Source of the DNA: Auriscalpium vulgare
Taxonomy: Eukaryota; Basidiomycota; Agaricomycetes; Russulales; Auriscalpiaceae
Assembly (NCBI GenBank): GCA_019915015.1
Contig: JAHBBC010000017.1
Span: 744,001 to 808,000 of the forward strand
Direction: 5' to 3'
DNA length: 64,000 bases
Below are positions 10,657 through 22,391 of the stretch, piece after piece. Below the pieces are notes generated by a model that saw nothing but the letters and a program-made list of their open reading frames with translations, searched no databases and was not told where the DNA came from. A program made the translations under genes and the position numbers. Position 1 is the first letter of the stretch. Each line of letters begins with the position of its first letter.

Positions 10657-12495
10657 ATGTCTGAGTCACCCCAACCTGCGTGAGTCACCCTTGTCCTTGA
10701 GCCGTACTTTCGCCATTGACACTGTCACCACCTGCATGCAGTGATGATAAACTGAAGGTTGGCATCGTCGGTGGCGGGATGGCAGGTCTCTATGCCGCCA
10801 TGTTACTACAGCGAGAGGGCCATCTCGTGCACATCTTCGAGGGCACCACCCGCGTTGGCGGACGCGTCCGCACCGATCACTTCTCCCACGAAGACAACCA
10901 GTACTTCGAGGCGGGCGCCATGCGCATTCCCGAGTCTCCCTTCCACGAGATCACGTTCAACTTAATCAAGCACTTGCAGTCTTACGATGTGAGTGACGAC
11001 CGCAAGATTCGCCTCATCCCTACATAATCACCGCCAAAGGCAACCAACCCACGTGAACGGTGTTCCGGGCAACGGCTACCAGGCATCAGGGACGAAGCCC
11101 ATCGATATCAACTGGATAGTGCCGAAGGAATACGAGAACCAGACAGATGGCGACTTGATGATGAAGGCGATCGGGCCCTTCATCGAGACGACTTTGACCA
11201 GGGGTTTACGGAACTCCCGAAGTGGGATGACTATTCTTTCCGGTTCTATCTTACCTCCGACACGACGATGGGGTACCCGACCGAGGTCGTGGACTTCATC
11301 GAGACTGTCACTTCACAGACGAATCAGTTCGCACTCAGCGTGACCGAGATGGTCATGCAGTACATGGACTTCGACACGGAGAAATGGTGGACCGTTGATA
11401 AAGGCATGAATCGCATCCCATACGCACTGGCAGACCTTGTCGGGTTCAAGAACATCACCTACGGCGCCCGCGTGGTTGGCTTAACTCACAACGACGACGG
11501 CTCAGTCACCATTATGTACCGCGAACGGCTTCAATGGCCGCTTGGACTGCACATTCGACAAGATGATCCTCGCCATTCCTCCCGCGGCCTTGAAAATGAT
11601 CGTTGATCGTCCTCGCTGGAACATCGACAAAGAGATCGCTATCCGCTCGATGACTTTCGAGGCCCTGTTCAAGATGGGCATGCGCTTCAAGACTCGCTTC
11701 TAGGAGCGCGGCGTTCCTCAGCCTTCTGTCGGCGGTCAGTCGACGACTGACCTCCCCATCAGATGTATTGTATCAGATGTATTGTCTATCCGTCGAAGGG
11801 CGTTCCGCCGGATGCTCTTACCGGTTCTCAAGACTCTGGACCTGGCGTCCTACTCATCTACGGATGGATGACGGACGCTACCACGTGGCTTGCTCTCACA
11901 CCTGCCGCGACCGTCGTAGCCTCGCGCTGCACTGCCTAGACGAGATGTAGAAGGGCCAGACTAGTACGGACTGGACGACTCCACCATCGACGTCTACGAC
12001 CTCCTCATGGATACGTCGGACGCCGTATGGTCCGCGAAGACGGCCACGGGAGACGCCATGTTTCTCCCCGGACAGTTCCTGTCGCGCTTCGAGCCCGCTC
12101 GTCGCGCCGAGGGCAACATATTCTTCGCCGGCGAGCACCTCTCCCGCCACCACACCTGGATCTCGCCGGGTGCGCTGCATTCGGCGCTGTACACCGTCCA
12201 ACAGGTGTTTGGAGAGGACGTTCAGTCGTTGACCGGTGTCCAGCCCGCATTCGAGAGGGTTGATGGGGAGCCGTCGGCGGTCATCGACCCCGTTAGCGGC
12301 AAGGTTGTCGACGGGAAACACCCTCCGGGCCGTGAATGGATCGAGCCTCAGGTCCTCGGTAGCAGGGACGGCGACAGCGCTGTGCCTGCGTTGAAGTTCA
12401 CCTTCATACCCAAATACCCAAGGACCCCTTGTGCAGCCATAGTTCGCGATGGGACGTCGTGGAGGGCAATGCGGACAAGTTCCCGTCGGATATGA
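10657..12495 (+). pseudogene. L-amino-acid oxidase-like flavin amine oxidase, broken
   Basis: A short first exon (10657-10679) splices over a 62-nt intron into 10742, giving MSESPQPADDKLKVGIVGGG. The FAD-binding GxGxxG is followed by an RVGGRVRTD motif and GAMRIP, the substrate-contact segment of L-amino-acid oxidases. Near the 3' end NIFFAGEHLSRHHTWISPGA is the second FAD-binding region. Between these the frame is broken repeatedly: frame changes near 11200 and 11520, an in-frame TAG at 11701-11703 where the family has a residue before ERGVPQPS, a 14-bp tandem duplication at 11761-11788, and further stops near 11940. Both ends are well preserved, so inactivation seems fairly recent. Intact members deaminate amino acids and release H2O2. 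Confidence 0.85.
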
Positions 12496-12852
12496 GTGGA
12501 GACCCGGAGCATACCCTAGGCGTCGAGTTGACGGACTTCGGCAGCCCGTACGGCTCTGCCAGCAGCGACCCAGAGAGTGACTGAAAGGGCCTCAACCGCA
12601 TAGTCGTGACGGTAATTGGATGCAAGGTTTGTTGCTGCGATTGAAGATCTGGTTTGGTATTGCCCATGTCTTTGTCTTTCTGTTGAATTGTGTACGATAT
12701 CTAGATCTTGTAGTGTGCGTAACATCTGCAGCTGGTTTGCCAAATTTCAGCGCGAAGGAACACGGTGATGAGCACATTAAAACGAACCCGGCATCACTGT
12801 CCAAACGACGGCATTAATGGAGGGTCATCAGGCGCGGCGAGAGCGGGCTCTG

Positions 12853-13439
12853 CTAAGTAGGGGGCTCCATGAAGTCGTCGCCTTCATACAAGCCCAGCAA
12901 CTCTTCTGGAGCGTGATATGCCTCCGCAACGCCGCCGTCAGCAGAAAGAGGGGGATATGGGACGCAAGAGTCGGAGGAGACGATGAGCGTGGTCCTGGCG
13001 GGTGCATGACCGCGGTGTTGAGAGGAAGTGAGATGAGTGGGATTCGCGCATCTTCTATGGGCTTTCTGTCGGATTCAGGAGCCTGCTGGATGGCGTCCTT
13101 GAGCCGCTACATGTTGTCACTTGCATATACCCACTAGTCAACTGGACCACCGACGCACCTGAGCCTCGCTCACGTCCTGCTCGATGCGCTGACGCTTCTC
13201 CCTGTCTGATAGTACAGACACCCCCGCCCGTTTGCTTGTTGACGGCTGCAATTTGGCAGTCATGAGCTTTTGCTTGTGTCGGTTCTCGTCTTGCACGACG
13301 TCGCGAGCTCGTATACTTACGAGTGTGATGGGCGCATACATTTCTCGTGACCTTGAAGTGGGGACCCGCAGCTCTCCGCAGCTTCGCAGCGCTTGCATGG
13401 ACAGCGCACAAGACCTTTGTCCTTGAGTTTCGGGGGCAT
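12853..13439 (-). pseudogene. Cys-rich N-terminal gene fragment, unrecognised
   Basis: An ATG at 13439 opens MPPKLKDKGLVRCPCKRC, with a C-x-C-x2-C cluster and further Cys/His residues, ending at a GTAAGT donor about 115 nt on. Later open pieces on the same strand read REKRQRIEQDVSEAQ and APEELLGLYEGDDFMEPP. I could not link them with certain splice phases. A short cysteine module followed by an acidic linker is seen at the N-terminus of some basidiomycete DNA-transposon proteins, but no transposase core is present. It may be an orphan transposon head or a host gene remnant. Confidence 0.35.
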
Positions 13440-14600
13440 CTTGAAGGGGGGCGGCCAGAGCGCAGGGTGTAGGGTGGTACGAGAATAAGGACAGCGAGAC
13501 GACTGAGCGAAATCCGTTCAAGTCGCTGCGCTGCCCATGATCCTACCTCCTACAACCTGGCACAGGTGGCCTGGTCGCTGGTCCGAGGGCCGGAGTAGCT
13601 GGGCAGGTCGAAGTAGGTCGAAGTTGAAGTACTAGCTATAATAAGTAGCAGGCGGCTGGTTCCGGCGATGGCCCCGAATTTGTCACCTACTTCGAACGGC
13701 GGTAACCACGAAGTCTATTCCAAGGCGTAGGTACGTATACGCTTCAAAGGCCTACTACTACGACTTCGACTAAGAGAACCCATGAACACAGACTAGAGTC
13801 ACGGACCGTTCTGGCCGTCTGCATCGCTGCTGGGGATTCAAGGCCCCGCCCCGGCCCTCGCCTCAGCCCGTCCTCCTCCTACCCGCTCAGCGCACTCAGC
13901 GAAGGGCTGCGTCTGTCTCACTCTTGGTATGACTGGTGTTGAGCAAAGGTTTTATACTATCGAGACTGTGGAATTTCCTCCCATACCTCTCATAAAAGGT
14001 GAAGGATTCCGGGCGATGCGCCCATGTGTTTGGATCGCAAGGCTGAGACCGACACATCTGGAGAGCCGCGTGCAACCGAGGCCAGGCTACGCTGAAGGGT
14101 CAAGGAAGATCATGTTATTGATGGCACTGCCTACATGCGGTTTACATGTCTATAGTCATGATCAGCGCAGGACCTGGTCACCGCGCCGATAACGCTGCTC
14201 TAATGGCGAGATGACGGAATGCCTAATTCGTCGCCGGGGGCTCTACAGAATCTTCAGGCTCACTGCCATCCGACGCACCGATACACGGATAAGCAACACG
14301 TCAATCAGAGCAGCAATATAGCGCACGCACATGAAAACAGCCTTTTTCCGGACAAGTTGGCGGGTAGGATTAGTACGTTTTCCTGGGCGGAATGCCGCAG
14401 GAGGGGCCTGTTATTTTCCCCCTTTAGTTTCGCAGTCGCAGTAGTCTTGTCTGAGCCAGGCTAGATGGGAAAGAGTAATTGATTACCCACTCATGGCAAA
14501 GGCGACGTAGAGCTCACAGACTGGACCGGTGCAAAGCTGAGCGGTGCGGGTGCAGCACCGACCTTGTTCGTCTCGGGCTGTCCACCCTGACTGGAGTCGT
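13440..14600. other. Intergenic, no gene recognised
   Basis: Contains only short frames. Near 13600-13650 there is a GAAGTAGGTCGAAGTT-like local repetition. No coding motif or RNA gene was recognised. Confidence 0.5.
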
Positions 14601-15260
14601 GCTGAGAGCCTTGCGAAGGACTGCCGAGAGAAGATAAGTGATGAGTACCATTGGCAGCGCACGTTGTACCACGAAGGTGCCGTGGATTATTGTCTTGGCT
14701 ACGAAGGTGCTTGGTGGCGATGGGGTTGGCGAGTGAAGAAAACAAGGCTCCGCAACGTACAATAGCCTCAACACGGATGCAACGGCTAGTCGTACGACGT
14801 GGCGACGAAACGTGTGCACGTGGCGTTGAAGGCGTCACTCGTGGCGTGGCCTCAGAGTACTTGGCATACATACCGACGGAATTGTCATGCGGCCACAGCC
14901 TGACCACCTAGCACGCTCGTTACCGTGTACCAAGCTCTTGAGACGGAAAAAGATTTGGAACATGCCACGAGCAGTGAACGCATATAGTTATTCCGTGCCG
15001 AGCCGAGGCCACATCTACGACGGGACGCAAAGTTGCGAAGCAATGGCGATAGCTATTCTGACGTAGTCCAATATTGGCCATGTTTCAGTAGTCCGTCGTC
15101 ATCGTAATCCTTCGTCGACACGGTGTAGGGACAGAGGGACAGCATAGATCGCTCGATGGGGCGGTGTATGTTGCTGGAAAGACTGCCAGGCTTTGGCCGC
15201 CGGTTTGAGGAGGTCTCAGTCCGTCGGAGAAAAATGTAGTACTTCGGAGGGGCGGGCCGA
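14600..15260 (+). repeat. Dispersed non-coding repeat, copy 1
   Basis: The interior aligns by eye with 25480-26470 over several hundred bases. Shared blocks include GTACGACGTGG, the ACTCGTG.TGTGGCCTCAGAG block, AAGCTCTTGAGAC and ATTGGCCATGTTTC. A shorter relative lies at 19760-20260. No open frame is conserved between copies, so it behaves as a non-autonomous element or a decayed terminal repeat. Confidence 0.65.
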
Positions 15261-16379
15261 GCAAAACCCAAGGGCGAACTCGACCGTGCGCTCGCTCGAG
15301 GTAACTGCCAAAACGAACCTCCATGCGCTAGCAAAAAGATCCGGTCGTCACGACGTGTAAGAGAGGTGACCGATAACGTACACTAGTGTTCGACAGGCTC
15401 CTGCGCGGCTGCGCCATCGTTTGAGAGACGAGGAGCACGGTGCAAGGTGGGTGGGACAAGCTGCTCGTCCGCCACGTAGAGTATATGCAAGCCGAGCGGT
15501 CTCCCTCGCGATAAGGGGAGCTGTTCAATGCCGGCCGTGAATCTGGGACAGGCGATCAGACAAGATCGTGAAGTACGCACCTGCAACCCGAGAATCTGTC
15601 CCCAACGAAACGCTCCGATGCCGCATACATGTAGTACATATTAGATTGCGTGTGTTGAGAGATATAACGGTGATGCCGCAGTGTGGAAGGGAGGGTAAAT
15701 TTATGAGGACCTGTCGTCTGCAATTGAGGCTGAAACACTCACTGAGGACGCCTATTGTAAGCCACACAGACCATTCTGCACCCCAGCGCCCCATCTTGTT
15801 GTCTGTCGGCATCCGCTCGTCGGCGTCGTGCAGCGACCTTCGAATCAAGGAGAGTTGAAGGCTCAGCTGCGCCAAAGCATGAAGAACGAGCAGGCGAAGT
15901 CGAAACAGTTCATCGCATCTAGAGACAGAACTCGAAGCAAACTACTCGAGACGAGGGGCGCTGCGGGAGGTAGGCGAGGTCGAGGAGGAGCGTGGGAAGA
16001 CTTCCAGTTCCTCCGACTCTCAGTGTCCGAGTCGCCGCGAAGTCCTTTGTTTTAACTTCAGCTTCAATGCTCGACCACTCCGAATCAACATTCTGATTTC
16101 AACTATACACGTCTATGCAGGACCATGGACTCGCGATGTGACCAACTATACTCTCTTGCAGAGGCCTGTTTGGCCCTTTGGGCCGCGGTGTGTGCAATGG
16201 TGCATCCTCAGCTCTGGATCTGGGAGGGTAAACCGCCCCAAGCGCAGACCATTCGGCACGCCACTGCACCCGGCGTGTGAGACAACTTTGCGGTCGTCTT
16301 GCAATGCACGACACTCACCCCTCGCAAAGCAGCGGAAGTGCTGCCTGCCGGTCTCCGTGCTGCGTGCGAGCACGGGGGC
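15261..16379. other. Intergenic, no gene recognised
   Basis: Short frames only on both strands, none with a motif I know. Confidence 0.45.
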
Positions 16380-16457
16380 CCAGACTCCTTCCCACGCCGG
16401 CTCGTTCTCGCCCAAGCGGCCCGAGACAACCGACTAAGACAACCGCAAGGGCTCGAA
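16380..16457 (+). repeat. Left arm of a perfect 78-bp inverted repeat
   Basis: Every base of this arm is the reverse complement of 16913-16990, checked by hand. The match stops abruptly at both ends. In the plus direction the arm is open and reads LVLAQAARDNRLRQPQG. Confidence 0.93.
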
Positions 16458-16912
16458 GAGCGACTGGCAGAAATCGTCAGGACCCCGGCTGACCCCTCGC
16501 CGCCTCCTGCCTAATTCAGTCACAGCCCCGTCGGGTAAAGTGCTCGGGCACGCGTTACAGTACTAGTAGTCGTGTTTAGCAGTGTAGCTTATATGTAGTA
16601 AAGGGCATTGTAATTGCTTTGAATCATCATGTTCTTGATTGTTGAACAAGGATTGCATTTCTTCCAGCACTCGGAGCTGTCTATCCAATCTCATCGTCAC
16701 CATTCTACTGTCCCCCCCTCACTGGCCACCATGTCATCAGAGACCTGCACCAGAATTGCGAGACCGTGTTGAATGCATATCGCGCACTCGCTGCATCTAT
16801 TCAGACGGAGACAGAATAGGCCACAGCCGCAGTCATAGAAACACTACGTACGGAGGTGAAGGCACTGTCTCACGAGGGCGCGCCGTACTGCACTTCAACG
16901 TCCAGAAGGCCG

Positions 16913-16990
16913 TTCGAGCCCTTGCGGTTGTCTTAGTCGGTTGTCTCGGGCCGCTTGGGCGAGAACGAGCCGGCGTGGGAAGGAGTCTGG
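16913..16990 (-). repeat. Right arm of a perfect 78-bp inverted repeat
   Basis: Perfect reverse complement of 16380-16457, separated by a 455-bp spacer. The spacer has no recognisable gene; a helical frame reading LNAYRALAASIQTETE is broken by a TAG. Perfect identity in otherwise decayed surroundings points to a recent inverted duplication. Confidence 0.93.
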
Positions 16991-17321
16991 CTGACACCCA
17001 CCATTCTGATCCTGGTTGAGCACCGCCTACTTCGGACCAGCTTCGGACCACGTATCTGGAATGATATCGCATCAACTCGGTACTCATATGTGAAGAGTCT
17101 GCGCCCCGATTTCTAGCAGCACTGCCTCTGGACGTCTCCCTTCGGGTGTCACGGCCTGACTGACGTTCGTACATCCTTCAAATTGACATCTCCTCTCTTC
17201 CGAGTCGTCTGCGCGGTCTTGGCACCACCTAGGCTCGTCAGATGTGCACCTCGAGCGTTTGCCCAGCCCGACTACCCCGCGCAGTCGTGGCATGAGCATC
17301 TCGTTTTATATTGTTGCACGG

Positions 17322-17688
17322 ATGTCTTATCGACATGCCAATAACGCGCTCCAACGCCTGGATCTTGTGTCTCGCTCGCTGCCGACCTGAAAATTCGAAT
17401 ATCAAATCAGCCTGCATCTCCGCCATCTATGCGCCGACGGGGTTCACTCTCGCCGTGTACACTAATTTGCGCCCTCATTGTGCCAAAACAACGCGAACAT
17501 CACCATGTCTTATCGACATGCCAATAAAGCGCCTCGACGCCTGGATCTTGTGTCTCGCTCGCTGCCGACCTGCAAATTCGAATATCAAATTCTGCGTTCT
17601 CCGCTATCTGTGTGCCGATTGGGGTTTACTCTCGCCGTGTACGCGAATCTGCGCCCTCATTGTGCCAAAAACAACGCGAACACCACCT
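17322..17688 (+). repeat. Two-copy 183-bp direct tandem duplication
   Basis: ATGTCTTATCGACATGCCAA starts at 17322 and again at 17505. The two units then run in parallel with point differences to about 17688, including CTGGATCTTGTGTCTCGCTC in both. The period is divisible by three. In the second unit the frame stays open (SYRHANKAPRRLDLVSRSLP); the first unit has a stop in that frame, so it is not a clean coding repeat now. Confidence 0.85.
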
Positions 17689-18792
17689 CTACGCCCGCCC
17701 TGTGATCCCAAGGCTCGAGGCGACTGATTGCAACAAATTCTCCCCGGCACGACCCGGACGTTACTGGCGCTAGCACACGGCAGCAGACAACCTCAAGCAC
17801 TTGCATTACCCCGCAACGCTGCCCGTCCTCGTATGTGCACCGGCAAATCCCACCGCCACCAACACCTTAAGATCATCCTGTGCCACGCAGTGTATTTTCC
17901 CCAGGGACTGCAACGCGCCCAAGCGCTTCGCGCATGATGCCGGAAGGTGTGCCTTTGCGCGGTGGCTCCGAGGCTCGCTCTCAGGGGCTGCGCGCCTGCT
18001 GTGTACGAACATCATTGGGCGTCGACGGCCCCCGTGGCGCGCTCAGCAATTGTGACGTCGGCAGCATCCGCACAAGCCTTGCGCGCACCATGTCCCCTCG
18101 TGTCTGTCCGACGCATTCCCCCGGGGCTAAACTCTGTGCGTATCTTCGTCTCTTAGGTACATCATCACGCGCTGATGAGCGCCCCGGACTTCTTAAACGT
18201 GGCAAGATCGCCGAAAAGCCACCCACAAGGTTGAGCAAAACGCCTTTGATGGAAGCTTTCAAGCTCAATGTGCACAGGGGATCTCCTGGACGGTTGGCGT
18301 GTAGACAGCATGACGTACGGTGCGTTTCACATTTCGGGTCACATTTCATCTTTCGATAGATGGTTTGTGACACAACACAATACCTCACTGGCAGCCCATC
18401 CTTCCTTATGCCGGCGCGAACCCTTGTACCCGCGCCTTCTCTGCGCATTACAACCGGTTGATGCCTGTTAGCTATTTATCGGTGCCTGGTTCTGCTTCGC
18501 AGGACACGCCTGCGCTACTTCCCGGGCTATCCTTTACTTTTTCCCCTAGGGCGGGATGCCTGCCGAAGGCTTTCGTTCGCACGGCGTGCCCTTTCCACTC
18601 TCAGTTGCACAACGCGCCCGGAGCAAAATAGGTTGCGGCTGTGTGCATATCTAGATCGACCAAAGCTGGATCCTTTCTAGAAGAGAGGACCACGCGCCAT
18701 TACCGCGGTCCACGAAGGAACTCTATCCCACTGCATGGTGGCAGTACGATCCTAGTATCACCGTAGGGTATCTCGATCCAATGCCGATCCAC
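17689..18792. other. Intergenic, no gene recognised
   Basis: No recognised gene. It supplies the upstream region of the C2H2 gene that starts at 18836. Confidence 0.45.
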
Positions 18793-18799
18793 TATATAA
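18793..18799 (+). promoter_or_regulatory. TATA box of the C2H2 gene
   Basis: TATATAA lies 43 bp before the start codon at 18836. The spacing implies a very short leader. Confidence 0.6.
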
Positions 18800-18835
18800 G
18801 CAGCATGCCTCCAGTTGCTTGTCCCCCAGCCCATC

Positions 18836-19745
18836 ATGCCTCCGCCCCCCGTCGAACCATCGACGTCCGCCGCCGACCCCGATGGCGCAGCCGAAGACTC
18901 GGAGATGCGCCGCATTGTCGAAGGCTTCTTCGCCGACATTGGCTTCGACAACGTACCCCTGGCGTTGCCCCTCGACAGTTGGGACGACAATGCGAAGTAC
19001 GACGGCACCTTCAGCTTACTGCGTCCGTCGCCGCCGCGGCTTCCCGATGCCAGCGTGCCGTCGTCCGACTTTTTGGCCTCCGAAGACGTCGGCCATCGCG
19101 ACCTTCCAGTTCCGTTCGCCGCTGAGTATGATGTCTTTTTTCTCATATGGTGCGCACTATGCTGAGGCGTACCACACTAGGCTACTCTACCCCGAATGGT
19201 TGGACGGCGTGCTGCCCCGTCTTCAGCTTACCACCACGCCGGCTCGTACTATCACGGACCTCACAGTGGTCGGGAACGAAGACATCCATGGCCCCCTTCG
19301 CATTGACACTGATGCTGCCAGCATGGCACGCCTCCACACCCCCGACGCATCGATGCGTGCCTTCCTCACACCCCTATACTCCCCGTCCACGTCCAACACC
19401 CTTTCCACTCCCACATTCCCGTCCCCGACGTTGAGCAGTTCCTCCAGCGTGCTGTCGACCTCCGCGTCGGAGGCCGCTACGCCGCCACTGTCCCCTATCC
19501 CCGTGCTTGCGCCGTTACCGCCCCCACACAGGCCAGTGCTCTCTTGCCCGCAGTGCGACTGGGTGCAGGCAAACGGCCGCCATTCGGACCTCACGCGCCA
19601 CATGCTTACACACGAAATGCCGCAGTTGGTTTGCACGCGCGGGTGCGGGAAGAAGTTCCGCCGCAGGGACGGGTTGAGGCGCCATGTGAATAACAGAAAG
19701 TCGAAGTGTGCGCGGAAGGCGTCGCGTGCGAATGAGGGCTTTTGA
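18836..19745 (+). CDS. C2H2 zinc-finger protein, putative transcription factor
   Basis: Two exons, 18836-19125 and 19181-19745, with a 55-nt intron (GTATGA donor, TAG acceptor), give 284 residues. The N-terminus is acidic (DGAAEDSEMRRIVEGFFADI). The middle, from about residue 150, is Ser/Thr/Pro-rich and probably disordered. Two C-terminal zinc fingers follow: CPQCDWVQANGRHSDLTRH with a second His, then CTRGCGKKFRRRDGLRRH ending in a Cys ligand. A basic tail follows. This is the usual plan of small fungal DNA-binding regulators. A long unspliced frame starting at 18819 also reaches the stop, but its first part is not protein-like; the spliced model gives the better N-terminus. Confidence 0.8.
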
Positions 19746-19759
19746 ACGAGCACGATGGA

Positions 19760-20260
19760 GTGACGTAGTCGGGTTCGAGATTGTGATTGTACAACGAGGA
19801 GAAAGTGAGCGGTTTTGCGATTGTAAATAGAACGCGTGATAGTACACTGAATCTGAAGATTGAGAGCATCAGAATCCAACAATGAGAGTCCGGCGACGCA
19901 TCGGTGGGCACAAAGCACTTACCAGCGCGCAACAGAACCGAAACCGTAGTGTACCGAGCGATCGGGAGGGGCTGCAGGTGGCGGCGATGTGAAATATGTC
20001 TCTCCAAGGTACCAGAGCCCCAACACAGATGCAACGGCTAGTTGTCGGACGCGGTGGCGAAACGTGTGCACTGTGACAGAGGGACAGATAGATGGATGGG
20101 GTGGCGTATGGGATTGCTGGAGCAAGAATGCCAGGCTTTGTCCTTGATCGATGACGGCCGATCGTACCTCCAACGCTAGACAAAAGTGCGCCACCGGTGC
20201 TGCTGCGAGGCTCGCGCCGCGTCGTCCTAGTTGAATCGTGGCTGCACGACAGTCACTAGG
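19760..20260 (+). repeat. Dispersed non-coding repeat, copy 2 (short form)
   Basis: Begins about 15 bp after the zinc-finger stop codon with ACGTAGTCGGGTTCGAGAT, matched by 25497-25515. The series continues with GAGAGTCCGGCGACGCATCG and ends in a GATGGGGTGGCGTA block also present at 26314-26327. A central stretch of about 300 bp present in the 25.5-kb copy is missing here. It may supply the terminator of the zinc-finger gene. Confidence 0.65.
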
Positions 20261-20301
20261 AAGCGTCGCGATATGTGACATTGGCACGGCGCTGTTCCTC
20301 C

Positions 20302-22391
20302 TCAACTCCGCCTCTGCTTCTCACTGAGTGGCGTCGCATCGAACTCAGCATCTCCCGCATCCCAATCCTTTTCTTTCTCGTCATCACCTGAAGGGCGCGG
20401 TGATGAGAGTCCGCCGAGAATGCTTGCGCGCTTTCCACCATGTCGCTTGGCATGTTCACCGCGCACGCTGCCGCCACACACCAGCAGGCTCCAGAACCTC
20501 CGAGCGAGAGTGGACGGCGTCGCAGGGGGCGTCGCAGGCGACAGCACCCAGTCCGGGGATGCGGACGCAGGCGGCGCCTGGAGCTCCTGCTGCTCCTCTT
20601 CCATGGGAGACGTCGCCGTGAGTTGGATGGAAGCTTTCGCAGAGGTGGGTGGCGGCGCCGGTACTTCATCTAGCGCATTTGTGTGCGCCATCAGTGACAG
20701 CTGGGAGCTAGCGAAGTGGCCGGGCCCATAGACCTTGTCGCGCTCGAGCTTTTCACGTGACAGGTAATAGATGGATATGAGGGGGTGGAAGCCACGCGTG
20801 GGATCGACCGGTTCGCGCGGATCCTGGAGGGAAGAATCGGAGAGATGGGACTGGGAGTTGCTGGGAGAGGCAAAAGGAGAGGGTGGCGGCGATGAAGATG
20901 GGGAGAACAGCTTGCGCCGAAAAAAGTCGAAGCCCGAAAAGCGCTTATTCTTCTTCGGCGCAGGGTTGACGTCGAGCTTGCTGCTGCTGCTATATCCATC
21001 GTACGAAATAGGGAGAGAGGAGTTTGAGAATGACTCCTTCCATGTGCCGTTGCGCCCATTAGCAGCGTCGCGTTGTCTCTCCCAGTGATGCACAGAACGC
21101 ATGTACGCGTCCGACTCGAGCAGATTCACAAGACAGCGTTCAATGTCATCTTCGGACCCAAACTCGAAACCAACCATGCCGCGTATGACTTCCTGGTCAA
21201 GATCATCTGCACGCAAGGGTTCGCGACGCACGAGATGCGGGTCCGGGGGGCTGTTGAAACCGCGCGACATCCACGGGTGACTGAGGATCTCCTGCATGGT
21301 AGCGCGCTGGGCAGGATTCGGCACGAGCATCCGCGAGAGTATGTGCTTGCACTCTGGAAGAACTACGGCGGTGAGAAAATATGATGCGGGAATGGGGTTG
21401 CTACGCACCGGCGCTGAGCCAAACAGGATATTCCACAAGCCCACGCTTGATCTTGGCGCGAAGCGCGGGCATACTCTGGTCGTCAAACGGCACTCGTCCG
21501 CACACGAGCACGTAGAGCACGACGCCGAAGCTCCATACATCGACCTCGGGGCCGGTGTACACCTTTGCGTTGAGCAGCTCCGGGGCGGCAAAGTAAGAGC
21601 CGCAGAAGGTGGACAGGTGGGAGACAGGGTCGTACAGGTTTGACAGGCCAAAATCAATGATCTTGATGTTGCCTGTCTGGGAGATGAGGATGTTCTCGAG
21701 CTTGAGGTCTCGATGGACGACATTGTTGCGGTGACAGTACTCGAGCGCGCTCCCAATCTGGCGGGCAAACTTGCGTGCGACGCGCTCGCGGAGGCGGCCG
21801 TGGCTGATGATGTAGTCGAGCATCTGGCCCCCATTGATGTACTCGAAGACCATGTAGTAGTGGTGTTGGAGAACAATCATTTCGCGCATGCCGCATATGT
21901 ACGGGTGGTAGAGTAGTTGGGAGAGAGCGGCTTCACGTATGGTCCGGGTTTCCTTGGACGCGTCTTTCGAGGCCTGTTTTGCGAGAGCTTCAGCATTCGG
22001 TGCACCTGGAGGAGGGGGTGTTAGGATGAGGCGGGGGAGAATCTTGACGGCGAACTGCAGGTGAAGGCCCAAGGTTACACATCCGTCCGCAAGCAGAGCG
22101 ACAGACAAGTTCGCTGCGCACCTTTTCACCGGTGATGTTGTGCTGCGCAAGCTTCACCTTCCCCATGCTTCCCGCCCCGAGAGTCTTACTGAGGGTATAG
22201 TTACCCAAAATGCGATTTGTCCGAGTCGTGCGGGTTTTCGGGGTGTCGGGCCCCCGCGATGGATGCCGTGGAGCGCTGTTTCCGTTTTGCGCGCGCTCGT
22301 CTGCATGTTGGCGTCCAGGATCGCGGTCTCGGTCCGTCGACGCGCCCGACTGTGAAGGGGTGTACGACTGAGGTGGCAGTGACAATGACAT
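20302..22391 (-). CDS. Kin1/MARK-type Ser/Thr protein kinase, C-terminally short
   Basis: The N-terminal tail is Ser/Pro-rich. The kinase domain begins [20 protein letters not shown], then the Lys strand FAVKILPR, the catalytic HRDLKLEN, the DFGLSN metal site, the activation loop and APELL, and [17 protein letters not shown]. These match fungal Kin1, a polarity and cell-wall kinase. An intron lies between GEK and FAVKI and another at WLSA/ECKH (21366-21414). Two oddities: the loop reads [11 protein letters not shown], one residue shorter than the usual CGSLYFAAPE, and the protein stops soon after the [12 protein letters not shown] segment, without the KA1 domain that normally ends Kin1. The frame is open upstream to about 22587 without another ATG, so an extra 5' exon is possible; 22391 is the first in-frame ATG. 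Confidence 0.8.

Noticed and set aside
12853..13439. Complete transposon
   Set aside because: Only a Cys-rich head and acidic pieces are present; no transposase core or clear terminal repeats could be found.
18819..19745. Single unspliced 308-codon frame as the zinc-finger gene
   Set aside because: Its first 100 residues have poor composition and overlap a better frame starting at 18836 with a canonical 55-nt intron and matching phases.
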